Shown here piece by piece: positions 1 through 10,918 of a stretch of DNA of 64,000 bases. The notes below the pieces were generated by a model, which saw only the letters and a list, made by a program, of their open reading frames with translations, was not told the DNA's origin and ran no database searches. A program made the position numbers and the translations under genes. The stretch comes from Armigeres subalbatus. Its lineage: Eukaryota; Arthropoda; Insecta; Diptera; Culicidae. The stretch spans positions 404,305,612 through 404,369,611 of the forward strand of contig NC_085141.1 in the NCBI RefSeq assembly GCF_024139115.2. Reading direction: 5' to 3'. How positions within the stretch are numbered: the first letter of the stretch is position 1; each line of letters opens with the position of its first letter.

Positions 1-7
1 TCTAATT

Positions 8-530
8 TTGGAAAATGCCGTATTAGTTTGGATGCCTTATCAGGTAACATGGAGTTTGAGAATGGAGAGTGTGCAACGTAAGTTCAGGATAGCATTGCGA
101 AATTTACCATGGCGTGACCCATACAACCTCCCACCATATTCTGATCGCTGTGGCTCTCTTCAACTAAATACGCTGGATCGACGCCGAAAAATGCAGCAAG
201 CAGTCTTCATTTCTAAGCTCTTGAACGGCGAAATTGATTGTTCTAGGCTGTTATCATTATTGCACATCCGAGTTGCACCAAGAATTCTACGAAGTGGTTG
301 TCTACTGCAACCGAGGTTTCACCGAACTGGTTTTGGATATCATGAGCCGATGACTTCAATGATTCGTACATTCACGGCTGTCGAGGAACTCCACGATTTT
401 GATGTGTCTTCTAATTGTTTCATGTCCAGATTGAAAAGATCCACGTGCTTATAGATTAAAATTTTTAATTCATGTAGACAACAGTCAGATGAATATAGTT
501 ACCAAATAAAGAAATAAAGAAATGAAGAAA
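8..530 (+). pseudogene. 3' end of a non-LTR retrotransposon (RT C-terminal region plus tail)
   Basis: An open frame of 148 codons (8-454) encodes the region downstream of the reverse transcriptase core. The segments VQRKFRIALRNLPWRDP, NLPPYSDRC and RRRKMQQAVFISKLLNGEID are typical of the C-terminal part of insect LINE ORF2 proteins. The frame enters from the window edge, so the RT core is outside or missing. After the stop there is a short 3' UTR and an A-rich tail of AAATAAAG-type units at 503-530, as expected for a LINE 3' end. The clade is uncertain: I-like or Jockey-like are both possible. It is a fragment and not a host gene. Family recognition is by motif; the tail is seen directly. Confidence 0.7.
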
Positions 531-1270
531 CAGCCACAATGCTTCTAACAAAACATTTTCGCCAGATGCGTCCTGTCAGTTTATTTTGTATTTTTCCGAC
601 GTTTTTCATCTAAACGCCAATTGGATTACTTCATATCTTCCTTATCAAATAATTTTAAATTTTAGGTAGTTTGGATAGAAGTTTCTAAATTTTCGGAGAC
701 ATCAATTCATTCATTAATGCAAGTTAAGTCCTCTTGAGATGGCTTGAACTTCTCCACATGTTCATTTGATCACCACGCGACCTTCAGCAAAATATTGGCA
801 CTGGCAATTAAACACTTTACTTGACAATTGCACTTTTATATTTTCCTCGATTTCTTTCGACATTTAAAAAAAAGTTAGACTTGACATCGCAGTAAAAAAA
901 TATGTATCTTTTCGCTAGAAGTGACCTTAAAAGGTTTCCCCGAAAGGTTTCCGATAGTTAAAACCTTTGTTGGTCGGATGAACTACCTGTCGATATTAAG
1001 ATGGATGGGTCTACCTTACCGGGGTTATCAAAATGGTGAAACAATCAAGGGAACAGTGAAAATCGATGGTCAATCAACTGCTGCACAATAGACGGCCAAT
1101 GAGAATAAAACGTAAACGTAACGTATGTATGTACAGTAAACGCCAATTTGGGAAAGCGGACGGTATCATGCTCAGGAGATAATGATTCCGATTCCGATGA
1201 TGTGTCCTTTGATTGGCAAAAATGAACGGGGTTGTGAAAAGTGTAATATTTACCTTAGAATCATATTCAA
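531..1270. other. AT-rich intergenic DNA, nothing recognised
   Basis: No ORF, clear inverted repeat or RNA gene is visible. The sequence is AT-rich with short poly-A runs. Confidence 0.5.
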
Positions 1271-1273
1271 TTA

Positions 1274-1484
1274 AAGCCTGTCCACGTTAAATTTCGGACA
1301 CCCATCTTATAAAGCGATTTTTCAAAATTTTCACAAACCACTGAGACGATCAATTTACATGACAGCTGAATCTTTCTGCTTTATGTGCTGCTTTCAGCAT
1401 GTTTTAAACACGCCCAAATTGATAAAATGACGACAAATCAATTGGACATTACCTAAGTGTCCGAAATTTAACGTGGACAGGCTT
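1274..1484. mobile_element. MITE with TTA target duplication (PIF/Harbinger-like)
   Basis: The element is 211 bp long. Its ends are inverted repeats of about 28 bp beginning AAGCCTGTCCACGTTAAATT at 1274 and matched in reverse complement ending at 1484. Both ends are flanked by TTA (1271-1273 and 1485-1487), the 3-bp T-W-A duplication typical of the PIF/Harbinger superfamily. There is no coding capacity, so it is non-autonomous. The inverted repeat and duplication are seen directly; the superfamily is inferred from the TSD. Confidence 0.8.
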
Positions 1485-1487
1485 TTA

Positions 1488-1960
1488 TTCAAATCTGGTT
1501 TGCCTTTAATCACAAAACAGATAGAACATAGAACAACAGCAAAATTCAAAGTGAACTCTGTGTAGAAAACATGCGCTGCTGCTCTGCCTCATGCTCGTTG
1601 TTGAGTCAAGCTTGACTTCCACCGCTAGGTTCGCTAGCGTATCAAAATCAGGAAAGGACCACATTCCACGGCAAAAATGCATATATGTTATGTGCTTTAA
1701 TTCTACCACAATCATAGAGTCTTCATCTACTCGAGCCTACCAATACGTTCCCATCCCAAACAGCTCGATATGAGTATTTTAAATGTGTAAGCAAGCGATT
1801 CGAAACTAGATCTAAATTTTGAAGAGCACTAGAAGAGGCCAAATTAATCGATCGATCGTAAAATCTATACGATTATACCTTGTTATGCATTGTTACAACA
1901 CAAATACATTTTGTTGGTGGATTCAAGGTCTGCCTAAAGCAGAAGCCATTTGTTATTCCA
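1488..1960. other. Noncoding stretch, nothing recognised
   Basis: Only short chance ORFs occur here, overlapping on both strands. No repeat boundary could be placed. Confidence 0.4.
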
Positions 1961-1984
1961 AATCACTTTTATTGGAGTGCTTGG

Positions 1985-2400
1985 ATGATTCTACCAGTAC
2001 CCCTTATGGACATGAAGCATGGACGTTAAAAGAGGTCGCCCGGAGAGCTTTCAGGGTTTTCGAGCGAAAAGTGCTGCGTACAATACTCGGAGGGAAACTA
2101 GAAAATAGACGCATGAATCATGAGCAGTATAAAATACGGCAGACTTCAGTGGGCTGGTCACTTGATACGAATGTCGGAAGAAAAAATAGCGAAAGCAATA
2201 TTTAAGAGAGAACCAGATAGGGGCCGGCGACTTCGTGGAAGGCCACGAGCACGCTGGCTGCACGCGGATGGAACCGGGGACTGTGAACTTCAGGGGAAAC
2301 TGGAGGAACATCGCCCAAGACCGACGATTATGGAACTCTACAATACGCCAGGCATAGGTGTATCGACGCTGTAGCCAACCAAGTATCAGGCAGGTAGGAT
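1985..2400 (+). pseudogene. RTE-like LINE ORF2 C-terminal fragment, frameshifted
   Basis: The forward strand encodes YGHEAWTLKEVARRAFRVFE and RKVLRTILGG, then shifts frame and continues with GRLQWAGHLIRMSEEKIAKA and a GRPRARWL segment. These match, in the same order, the C-terminal region of the larger RTE-like copy at 40.2-43.3 kb (FERKVLRTIYGG, GRLRWAGHVARMSD). Between about 2120 and 2205 two frames overlap, marking the frameshift. The fragment ends near 2400 shortly after a stop, close to the expected LINE 3' end. It is a 5'-truncated, inactive copy. Confidence 0.8.
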
Positions 2401-3205
2401 AAACTAGTTCGTTTGTAAAACCGTTTTGGAAATCCAAAACGTTAATCACCTTTAAAGAAAGAAGCTTTCACGGCAGCCTAGTCAAATTGCCACCCTCCAC
2501 CTGACGAAAAACTCGATAGCTCAAAGTTAAGCTAGATCGGCGGTTGATCGTAACCCTTCGTCAACGGACCCAATGTAACCAATTCGTGCACGTGTAACGC
2601 ATTGAAATCTTCCTAGCCAGAACCTCGACCAACCTCAGGTGTCGCATCATCGCCCGTCTTTCCGCAGAGGGAAGCTTACTGAATGCATCTTTGTGTCAGT
2701 AAAACGTGTAGGTCAGTGATCACGGTGAACCAAAAAAAAATGCTCAATAGTTCATTTAGTTAGGCTGAAACAAATCCTGGGTAATATAATTAATGGATCC
2801 ACTCGCAGATTGGGAGTTTCAGCCCGAGCAACCCTGGAAAATATCTCCGCCAACGATCTCCTTTAGGAACGGCGCCTAAGTCGCTTGTAGGTTCAAAACG
2901 AATGTTACATTCAGTTATTTTAGGGACTTAGTTTAGCTTTGCCCGCACTCACGGCATACAAAAACAAGGCGCTATCGACACGTATGTAAACATCAATTTT
3001 CATTGTAAACAATTGACGTCATTGCTATCGATGCTCTTGACGAAGCAAGCCAATGCTCTAAAATTTAGTTTGACCATCTTTTGCACTCGTTCATACTGCG
3101 ATAGCAATCACGTCACATTTGAACTGCCATTTTCTTTATAAAACCTACCTTGATTCTGTATACCGTGGTCCGCACTGATGAAATTACCCATGCAGCATCA
3201 ATCAT
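2401..3205. other. Noncoding stretch, nothing recognised
   Basis: No supported ORF or repeat structure is seen. A TATAAAA string lies at about 3137-3143 but no associated coding region follows, so I do not call a promoter. Confidence 0.4.
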
Positions 3206-3213
3206 AGTAACCC

Positions 3214-3529
3214 ATGAGGCAGCAGACAAAATTTAACTGCTCTAGTAGTCGAACTCTAACCGTGATCGCAAAAACAGTGAAGCAATTCCGTTCAGAAGTA
3301 TGTGCGTTCAAAAAACGGCACTCCGCCAAGTCAAAAAAGGAAAACGTACGGCACTTTGTGGACGCTGGATACGCCGTTCCGGAATCTACACAACATCCTG
3401 GCACTATTAGACAACAATCGGAGCATCAGAAGAAAGCCCGATTCCTGACGGGCAACGACCCTGAGCGACAAGAAGCTTCAGAGCAAGCTGAAGAAGAAAA
3501 TCAGTGGCGCCGGAAGTGGGTGGAACAAG
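3214..3529 (+). pseudogene. Tc1/mariner-type transposase N-terminal remnant
   Basis: The forward frame from 3214 encodes a helix-turn-helix-like segment ending KENVRHFVDAGYAVPEST. Around 3385-3395 the homology jumps to another frame, which reads ILALLDNNRSIRRKPDS, a stop, then RATTLSDKKLQSKLKKK. These two pieces together resemble the paired DNA-binding domain and GRP-like linker of Tc1-like transposases. The catalytic DDE/D domain is absent. The remnant ends where a MITE starts at 3531. A frameshift and an internal stop make it inactive. Family assignment is from recollection of the motif pattern. Confidence 0.65.
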
Positions 3530-3530
3530 T

Positions 3531-3720
3531 AGGGGGAATGACGGCTTTGGCAGGTTTTGTTCTATTATTGGCAGGGGTTTTTTATGACTGACTAGGCTCA
3601 AATTTGGCCTAAACATTCTTTGCATATCAAAGAATATTGTGGCCAAATTTCATAAAATTCGGTCGACAAAAACCCCCCTGCCAATAATAGAACAAAACCT
3701 GCCATGCCGTCTTTCCCCCT
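3531..3720. mobile_element. Palindromic MITE, TA target site
   Basis: The two ends are long near-perfect inverted repeats: GGCAGGTTTTGTTCTATTAT on the left (from about 3549) is matched by its complement on the right (to about 3704), and the extreme ends read AGGGGGAA and TTCCCCCT. TA is found at both junctions (3530-3531 and 3720-3721), consistent with a Tc1/mariner-type target. The element is about 190 bp and noncoding. It terminates the transposase remnant upstream and probably inserted into it. Confidence 0.8.
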
Positions 3721-3721
3721 A

Positions 3722-3967
3722 GGAAATTTTTTTTTAATTCTTTATGTGTTTTTTTTTAATTCTAGATTAAGTTCAACACCGACAAGTAGGACATGTCCTA
3801 CGCATAAATTTCCCTGGGTGGGACAGACAAAGCATTGTCCTACCCATGATTATGGTAAGAACATATGAACTCATTTTCTGGCAAGAATTGTGTGTTGGTA
3901 AAATGTGATTTTAAAGTTAATCAGAGTCTAAACAATAATCACAGAGGTTTCAGTGATCCTAAAGCGA
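3722..3967. other. Noncoding spacer
   Basis: AT-rich sequence with poly-T runs just after the MITE. Nothing else is recognised. Confidence 0.4.
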
Positions 3968-3980
3968 TAGACTGCTAGTT

Positions 3981-4415
3981 TTTTACTCCTTTATTTATTT
4001 GATAGGCACTCTGTGTTACTTAACCGCTACTGTGCCGAGATCTTCTGTGGTATTCTGCAGCCAGAATCCACACAGAATCTATTTTTAGATTTTTCCATTA
4101 TTCATCGTTGTTGTCGTTGCTGGTCCATCTCGTCGTGAGTCCATTGTGTTCGTTTTTGTCCATGTCGTGTATCCAATTATCGTTGCATTGTCCGGTTGCC
4201 ATTTATCCGGGTTACGTTGGAGGAATGCCTCCGAGAAGAACAAGTTGTCAGTCGTCATCAGGCAGCCGTGACGGCGAGGCGTGCACCCCAATACGCCACC
4301 GCATAGGCTACGCATCCGGCGACTAACGAGGGTTTTGGTGGAGGGGCTGGGAATCGAACCCATGACCATTCGCTTGAAAGGCGAACGTGTAGCCAACTAC
4401 GCTACGGGACCCCCC
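3981..4415 (-). mobile_element. tRNA-derived SINE, reverse strand, with 13-bp target duplication
   Basis: On the reverse strand the element begins with a tRNA-like head (4340-4415) containing a B box GGTTCGATTCC and a foldable anticodon arm whose loop reads CTTTCAA (a UUC, Glu-like anticodon). A body of about 300 bp follows, and the 3' end has ATCAAATAAATAAAGGAG, a LINE-like tail, near 3990-4010. The direct repeat TAGACTGCTAGTT lies on both sides (3968-3980 and 4416-4428). The acceptor stem has a mismatch and the sequence runs on past the tRNA end, so it is a SINE head and not a working tRNA gene. The SINE family name is not known to me. Confidence 0.75.
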
Positions 4416-4559
4416 TAGACTGCTAGTTATTCTTTGGGACTTCAGGCAATTTATAATCCCGAAAGCACTCGATGATGTCCAAACTTTATTACTTTAACTC
4501 TTTAAGGTCTTCAGAGTTGTTGATATCTACAAATGCGATCAATAGATTTTTTTAGAAGT
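4416..4559. repeat. Left copy of a long target-site duplication of a LOA element
   Basis: This 144-bp stretch recurs at 5988-6087 directly after the 3' end of the LINE at 4560-5987. The two copies are essentially identical over 100 bp; the left copy has 44 extra bases (4441-4484) that the right copy lacks. The left copy begins exactly at the SINE junction at 4416. Confidence 0.85.
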
Positions 4560-5987
4560 TGGCTTATGGATGTCTTGTGTGGTGGCAAAAGGGGGAAGTG
4601 AGGACAATTCAGTCTAAATTAGGCCATCTTCAAAGGATGTGCCTAATGGCAAGGACTGGTGCGTTCTCTTCAACTCCCACGGCTGCTCTCGAAGTTCTCT
4701 TCTACGTGGCTTACTTGTACGTGGTAGCTTGTACTTACCGACTATGGCTTCTCGGTTTTATGGAAGAGAATCCTGTAAACCGCAGTTCTACACACACTTC
4801 GTTGTTACCGCTTATGGTTAATTGGGACTAAATTTTTCTTGCTCCAAGTGATCTCACACAAGTTAGTAGTTTTCCTTATAGGACATTTTCGACACAATTC
4901 CCCTCGCGGGATGAGTGGACATCTGGCTATTTGGAGATAAATATGTCGGACAGCATTGTTTGTTACACTGACGGCTCCCTCCTCGAAGGTAGAGCAGGTG
5001 CAGGCGTCTATTCGCGTGAGCTGAGATTGGAACAGTCACACTCACTGGGTACACACTGCACTGTCTTTCAAGCGGGAATATTTGCCATCCTGTGTGGGGT
5101 GCAACCTGCACTGCAGCAACGCATTATGGGCAATATACTTCTGTTCAGATAGCCAAACAGCTATTAAAGCTCTCGCCGCGGCCAACACAAGGTCGAAGTT
5201 AGTAATCGCATGTCGTACTCAAATTAAGGAACTAAATTCAGTTAATACTTTACACCTTATATGGGTACCTGGCCATTCTTCCATAGCTAGAAACGAATTG
5301 GCTGATGAGTTAGCTCGTAATGGAGCATCGCATGACTTTATTGGTCCTGAGCCAGCTATTCCAATATCCAAGTGTTGGGTGAAGCTTTTGATCAACTCTT
5401 GGGCTGTCACTCAGCACAAATGGCATTGGAGTAGTCTGGATTCATGACATCAAACAAAATTGTACTTCCGGGAGCCATCTCCGGTAGTAGCAAACTATTT
5501 AGCTAATCTGTCTAAACAGAATTGCAGTGTCTTAGTCATGGCCTTGACAGGTCACTGCCGACTGAACTATCACATGGCAAATATTCAACACGTTGAATCA
5601 TCTGTTAGTGATAGTTGTGAATCCGATTATGGAACTTCTTATCATCTAATATGTAACTGTCCAGTCTATGCACAATTGCGCTTCCAAATATTTGGTAAAC
5701 ACTTACTTAGTGAAATTGACTTCAGAAACCTGAACCTTCAGAGTATTTTGTTGTTCATAACCCGTTGTGGTAAGGAGCTATAAGCTCTTGTACGCTTATG
5801 CGTTGCATGCCCTCTTCAAGGGCCCTTTTCCAAACATTCCCTTTGTTCTCCCATCCACATTCCTTTCCTTTTTGTTCACTTCCTTTTCCGTCAGGTGTGT
5901 GATGGAAAAGGCTGTGAAGGCGATGGCACAAATCTCCCAAATTGAGGTGATCGTGCCCCTGGAGCCGACGTTCTGATACCTGATACT
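4560..5987 (+). pseudogene. 5'-truncated LOA-clade retrotransposon (RT end, RNase H, zinc finger, 3' UTR)
   Basis: The sequence matches 38124-39570 of the longer LOA copy throughout. In order it encodes the end of the RT domain (AYGCLVWWQKGEVRTIQSKL), an RNase H domain with the YTDGSLLEGRAGAG motif near 4970 and WVPGHSSIARNELADELA near 5265-5315, and a C-terminal region with the partly decayed zinc finger ending ITRCGKEL at about 5780. The 3' UTR ends in TGATACC-type units at 5972-5987. Frames shift several times (for example near 4700, 5140 and 5447), so it is dead. Flanking direct repeats at 4416-4559 and 5988-6087 mark it as a target-primed insertion. Confidence 0.85.
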
Positions 5988-6087
5988 TAGACTGCTAGTT
6001 ATTCTTTGGGACTTTATTACTTTAACTCTTTAAGGTCTTCAGAGTTGTTGATATCTACAAATGCGATCAATAGATTTTTTTAGAAGT
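5988..6087. repeat. Right copy of the 100-bp target-site duplication
   Basis: It starts with TAGACTGCTAGTTATTC and ends with TTTTTTTAGAAGT, matching 4416-4440 joined to 4485-4559. It directly follows the TGATAC tail of the LOA copy. Confidence 0.85.
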
Positions 6088-6904
6088 AATGGTAAATAAA
6101 TAACGATTGATTGGATTATTAGAATTAAAGCCCACGGAAAAAGTGTTCTGCAAAACTAAAAAAATATATTAAAATCTGATTAATCAGAAACATCCCAAAG
6201 CCCACTCCAAATCTGGACTGTGATCCGTGACTTTTCTAGGCAGCTTGTAAAGATATTCGATAATCGTAAGAATTCCAAGATGTATGTCATGCTTCTTGGA
6301 AAAGTTTGTCCTGAAAATCGAGGAAAATTCTGTGAGTATTCTGGCCACAATCAAATGCTGATTATTTTTAGAATTGATTATATTGCAAGCATAACTATCC
6401 TATTTTGAAATGGATTTTATATCAACATGGTCGGTGTAACCGACCAAACAGTGAAAAAGTACCTGGCGAACATGATCATGGGAAATTAAATTTATCAAAA
6501 GCAATTATGAAATAGAAAAAGCAATAAAACGGAGTCAATTTTCCATTAATAATAAAGTCTTTAAAAACAAAAGCTTCGAAGGAGCAAGATCGTCAGATTT
6601 AATTCGTCACCATTAATTGCCCTCCATTTGCTTCAAATTTACTTCTATATAAAATTTCTGCATGTCTGCCTGTTCCTGTGTTGTACGGAATTACTTTACC
6701 GTGTACGCCACAGTTGAGTCTGCTAACGCAAACGCAATGTATATTCGTTACAACATCCGTCTCGAAGGACCATATGTTCGTTCGGGAAAAAAATGGAGTT
6801 TTGGTGGACACAAGGTGGACTGTATAATTTCAAGATTTCTGAGACTTCTGACTATTCTTACAGAGCTATCAAATCTATACTTTCGCCTCTAATTCCATCA
6901 TGAA
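6088..6904. other. Noncoding stretch, nothing recognised
   Basis: Short ORFs occur on both strands between 6599 and 6892 but show no recognisable motif. No repeat ends are visible. Confidence 0.4.
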
Positions 6905-7310
6905 AAAGTTGGGTAAGGGCCGTTTGACCAAAAGGCATTTGGTAGAAAGCCATTCGGCCGAAGGCCGAATGTTGATCAGCTGATTATGTCATTTGACCAA
7001 AAGCCATTTGGTCGAAAATGTTACTCGGCCTAACGAGTTACACGACCGTAAAAGTCGTTTGGAAAGTGAGAACAAGAAGTCAGACGTTATAAGTGAGTAG
7101 TAATAAGTGAGACATAGGTTGTGATAAAACTCACATTTCACTTCGGACTCCTCATTTTTATCAGTGAAAAATGAGAAACAAAAAATCTTACTTATCACTT
7201 CCCACTCCTCATTTCTCACTTCTCCTTTCTCCAATGCACTTCTCACTTTTCACAGTAAGAAGTGAGAAATGAGAAATGTGTAGCCGGAAAGGAGAAGCGA
7301 GACTTTTACT
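6905..7310. repeat. Foldback-type terminal array (CATTyGGCC units) plus AGTGAGAA array
   Basis: From 6915 to 7035 the sequence repeats short units such as GCATTTGGTAGAAAGCCATT and GTCATTTGACCAAAAGCCAT, interspersed with CGGCCGAA. From about 7060 to 7300 it becomes a degenerate array of AGTGAGAA/TTCTCACT units on both strands, able to fold on itself. The same two ingredients occur together at 16.8-17.2 kb and 21.8-22.4 kb, so this is one end of a dispersed foldback-like family. No target duplication was found. Confidence 0.6.
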
Positions 7311-7330
7311 TTTAACTAATGATTAGGATG

Positions 7331-7457
7331 ATTTCGGCTTTCAGTCACGTGAAAATGTTGATAATTTAAATTATTCGATATGGAAGTTTTGAACTTCACC
7401 AGGGCCCGATATGATTACCTGTTTAGTAGTGTGTTGGTCACACGATGGACTGTCAAA
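7331..7457 (+). repeat. Dispersed repeat shared with 63262-63405
   Basis: The segment starts TTTCGGCTTTCAGTCACGTG and ends GTCACACGATGGACTGTCA. The same start and end, with the same spacing order, occur at 63262-63405. It is noncoding. The copy here has diverged in the middle. Confidence 0.65.
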
Positions 7458-7459
7458 AT

Positions 7460-8225
7460 TTTACTGTAATATGAACTCGACAATTAATTCTGCTGTCTAT
7501 GAAAGCAAATTGAAAACGTATTTTGATGTTGTTTTTTTGCTAAACTGAAAATTAAATATGCGATTTCTATTTGATGTTATGGGCTCACGCATGTCCAATT
7601 TGAATTTAAAAAGAAGTTTCCATACTACAGTTGCTTAAGGTTAGGAGTTAATTCTCATGAAGTATTTATTGGTTTTCTGTCGAAGAACTGCTAGCCCTAG
7701 TCAACTGCAAGCCACTTGTTACGCACCTACCTCTAAAACATGCGGACATTCATACATACCTGAAAGAAGAAAACATAATTTGAATTATAAATCTAGTTTT
7801 TAAAGATTACCGTTTCTACATCAATCATATCTTAGTGGGTATGCTGATTGATGGAAAATGAAATAATAGGGGAACAAATCCATTTGAGTTACAATCTGTT
7901 GTTTTTGATAAAATTAATACTGGAGCTACTACCGTAACAAAACAGTTACCCCATTTATAAATCATTGATGATTTTACGTAAGCCAAAATTTGTGTTATCG
8001 ATATGCTGGAGACGTCTGTATGATGTGTCATGAGATATCAGCATCCTGAATCGTTCTCATGTTTTGCTCGAAATGCCGAATTGATTGCAAACTTAGTAGC
8101 GACAGTTCATAAATTAGAATTAACAGAATGATGAGGTTATGTTTTGAAAAACTTTATTGAATCCGTTAAATTTGACTCAGGATTTGATTAGCTCAACGAT
8201 AATTTACGTGTTTTATCTTTTTGAA
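7460..8225. other. AT-rich noncoding stretch
   Basis: No supported gene or repeat boundary is seen. Confidence 0.4.
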
Positions 8226-8229
8226 CATC

Positions 8230-8430
8230 TTACAGCGAGTCTGGGCCACGAAATGCGCAAACGACATCTGGAGAGTGACATCCAACACGACGTCCGACGG
8301 CTACAAAAAAAGGAATTACGCTATGAAGCTCAGAACATGGAGCTGCAAATCGCTCGGGATTGAAAGTTACAGCAATTTAGGTCTCCGAATCTTTGTCAGA
8401 AAGCGGATTGTTAGGAATCGACTTCATTGA
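8230..8430 (+). pseudogene. RTE-like LINE fragment (start of endonuclease ORF)
   Basis: The frame from 8221 encodes KLRTWSCKSLGIES near 8320-8360, which parallels KLGTWNCKSLGF at the start of the endonuclease in the RTE-like copy at 40.2 kb. Homology ends about 60 bp later. It is a very short relic and the assignment rests on one motif plus the flanking DNA similarity. Confidence 0.5.
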
Positions 8431-8598
8431 CGACAACAAGAAAGAAGCGATGAGTGCCCTCAAAGAACCTACGGAAGAGAACAATTCCGTTTGAGTATCA
8501 TTCGATGGCTCTTTTTTTTTTGGTTTTCCATCAGGAAGCGAATCATGAATATAAGATGTTAAGAAAATTATTTTGAGCTTTTTAGTGGAATGTCTTTA

Positions 8599-8797
8599 CT
8601 TGTCATAAGACGAGTTTGTACAATCCCATTTAATTCCACCACTTAATTGTACCTTGACAGATACGTATTTCGACCTCAACAGTAAGATCGTCTTCAGTGT
8701 CTCGTACTTGACTCGACTTAGTTGATCTGTTGTATCTGTCAAGGTACAATGAAGTGGTGGAATTAAATGAGATTGTACAAACTCGTCTTATGACAAG
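8599..8797. mobile_element. MITE with about 65-bp terminal inverted repeats
   Basis: The left end CTTGTCATAAGACGAGTTTG at 8599 and following about 45 bases are matched in reverse complement at the right end (8733-8797), ending GACAAG. The loop contains CGACCTCAACAGTAAGATCG. A degenerate relative with CTGTCATAAGACAAGTTTAG lies at 20216-20300. It is noncoding. The target duplication is unclear. Confidence 0.8.
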
Positions 8798-8799
8798 TG

Positions 8800-10918
8800 A
8801 ATATAAGATGGTTTATTCTCGATTCTTACCGCTCCCAGGAGCTTCGGGTTGCCCAAAGAAACCTGCAGAAGGGGCCATTTCTGTTTTAGTGCCTTAATCA
8901 GCCGTCCTACGACTCTTTTCTCACGGCTTTCCACAAGGAAGTGAATCATAAATGTGAGATGGACCATCGACGAAACTAATCACTTTCAGGAGTTTCGAAT
9001 TTAAGTGCTAAAACCATCTATCAGCTTAGTTTTTCTTTACAATTTTCCATCTGGAAAGACTTGACTGCGAAACAGCCATTGCATAGGAAATTCTACAATT
9101 CTCCCTCCAAGAAACACTACAAAATGCTTTATATTTTATTCACACCCTAGTGCACATTCCACTGACCAGTGGATCCACTCAATCGTTCACGAGCCGAAAC
9201 ATTTTACTCGGCCAAAAATAAAAACTCATGCTGAATCCATTCAAGGAACGGTCCATCCAAACCGAAACCGAAGATTAAATGAGCCGTTCGAATTTCCCGC
9301 ACAGAACCATGCACACACGCACGACCCACCGAAATGGATGATACGTGTTTACTTTTGAAGATGAAGGCTCTATTTTTTCATGCTCAACTGCTTCCAGCCA
9401 CCCCTGGGGCGATATAAAGTTTTCCCGGATCATCTGCCACCGAACTAGCCACGGGCTGAAGAAGTTTTCCTAATCCCAATCGAGGAACGACGACGAACGA
9501 GGCCCATTCCGGCCGGACTCATTTCGCAACCACGCCATAATAGATGAAGTCAATTGGCAAATTAATTGGAGGCTGTTTATTTGGGAAGTGCCGCTCGCTC
9601 TCTTCTCGGCGTTTGGGCTGCCGTCGACGAGGGGAAGGAAGACTAATGGCATCCAGAGTGAAAGTTTTATTTAGCTGGTAAGGAATTGCTACCGATTCGA
9701 GATGGGACCAGCGCATGCGATTCCTATAATATAATTGCAAACGATGGCTGCGCGGGGAGTTTCCGGACGGTTGCCGATGCGTTAATATTTTATCCACCGT
9801 TAATAAATTATGAATGCTGATCGGTGTTTTGTCGACTGTTTACTTTCGGGGAGAAAGTTAGGAATGAAATGAATGGAATTGATCGTTTATCCGATCTGAA
9901 GGTGTGAGGGAGACGTATTTGATGTGAATCTTTATTAATTATTTATGCCGACTAGATACTTGTTAGCTAAGTGCCATCAAATTGGCGTATTTTATATACA
10001 TCAAATTACGAAACCATTGACAGTGGAATAAAAGTTTCCGTTATTTAGTAATTTGGGAATGACTTTCGGAATATAGACGTTCGGACTTGCAATTAGCCAT
10101 GAGATTATCACACAGATATCGAGATCAATTCTAAAATTGTTTTTTTGTTTAAACTGTTTTTGAATTGTAGAACAAGTCATTTCACAGAAGTAATAATGTT
10201 CAATTTGCAACATTTTATTTAAAAAAAAGTGACGCATTGAACTTCAAACTCAAACAAGTCCAGTAAAGTTTCCGGCGGAACAAAATTTACCCCACCACCA
10301 ACGACCTGCTTAGACAGTCTGCACTCACAATAACAATCCTCATGGAAAAAAGGACAGCGCAGTAAAACTTTAAACTTTTACACCAACTGCAGTGTCCTTA
10401 TTTCTTGTTCCGAAGAATGGAATAACAACCCAGCACAGTAGTCCCCAGTTCCATTCAAATCCAACTGCTGGAAAGTACCCGATAAAGTTTTCAGTTCCGG
10501 TGACAAACTTCGCCGCTTGGTCCGCCCGGGCTCCACTTCACCACCGATCATCGAAACCAACCAACAGGGTTTCAAGTAGCAAGTGGTGAACCGATTCTAT
10601 GCCTCCAAGTCATTCGCAAAACCCACACACACACAGAATGGAATAAACTCCATCGTGGACCGTTCACACAATAGATACTGAGCCGAAGCAGAACATAGTA
10701 ATAACGAAAAAAAAGGACGGTGATTAGAGTGTTCCTAGAAAATGTTTTAAAATTCATTGTGCAATATAGACATAATAAATGTAATAAAAAGAGTCCATAA
10801 CATCAAGAAGAAAGTGTGCACAAAATGTCAGATAGGGCGAAAGTTAACAGATTTGAAAATAAATATATAAAAAGAGAGATGGCATCCAACTGCAGTGCTT
10901 TTCAGTGGAGAGATGTTG
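8800..10918. other. Single-copy-looking noncoding region
   Basis: No long ORF or TE motif is visible over 2 kb. Between about 9200 and 9800 the base composition is less AT-rich and looks non-repetitive, with sites such as CAAATTAATTGGAGG (near 9559-9573) that resemble homeodomain targets. A short CACACACAC run is at about 10623-10635. It could be intronic or intergenic DNA of a large host gene; that is inference only. Confidence 0.45.

Noticed and set aside
3137..3180. TATAAAA box as a promoter
   Set aside because: No coding region or transcript start motif could be linked to it; the downstream ORF is a transposase remnant.
4340..4415. Functional tRNA-Glu gene on the reverse strand
   Set aside because: The tRNA-like part continues into a SINE body with a LINE-like tail and has target duplications; the acceptor stem has a mismatch.
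8599..8797. Stem-loop as a microRNA precursor
   Set aside because: Arm length and the dispersed second copy fit a MITE better.
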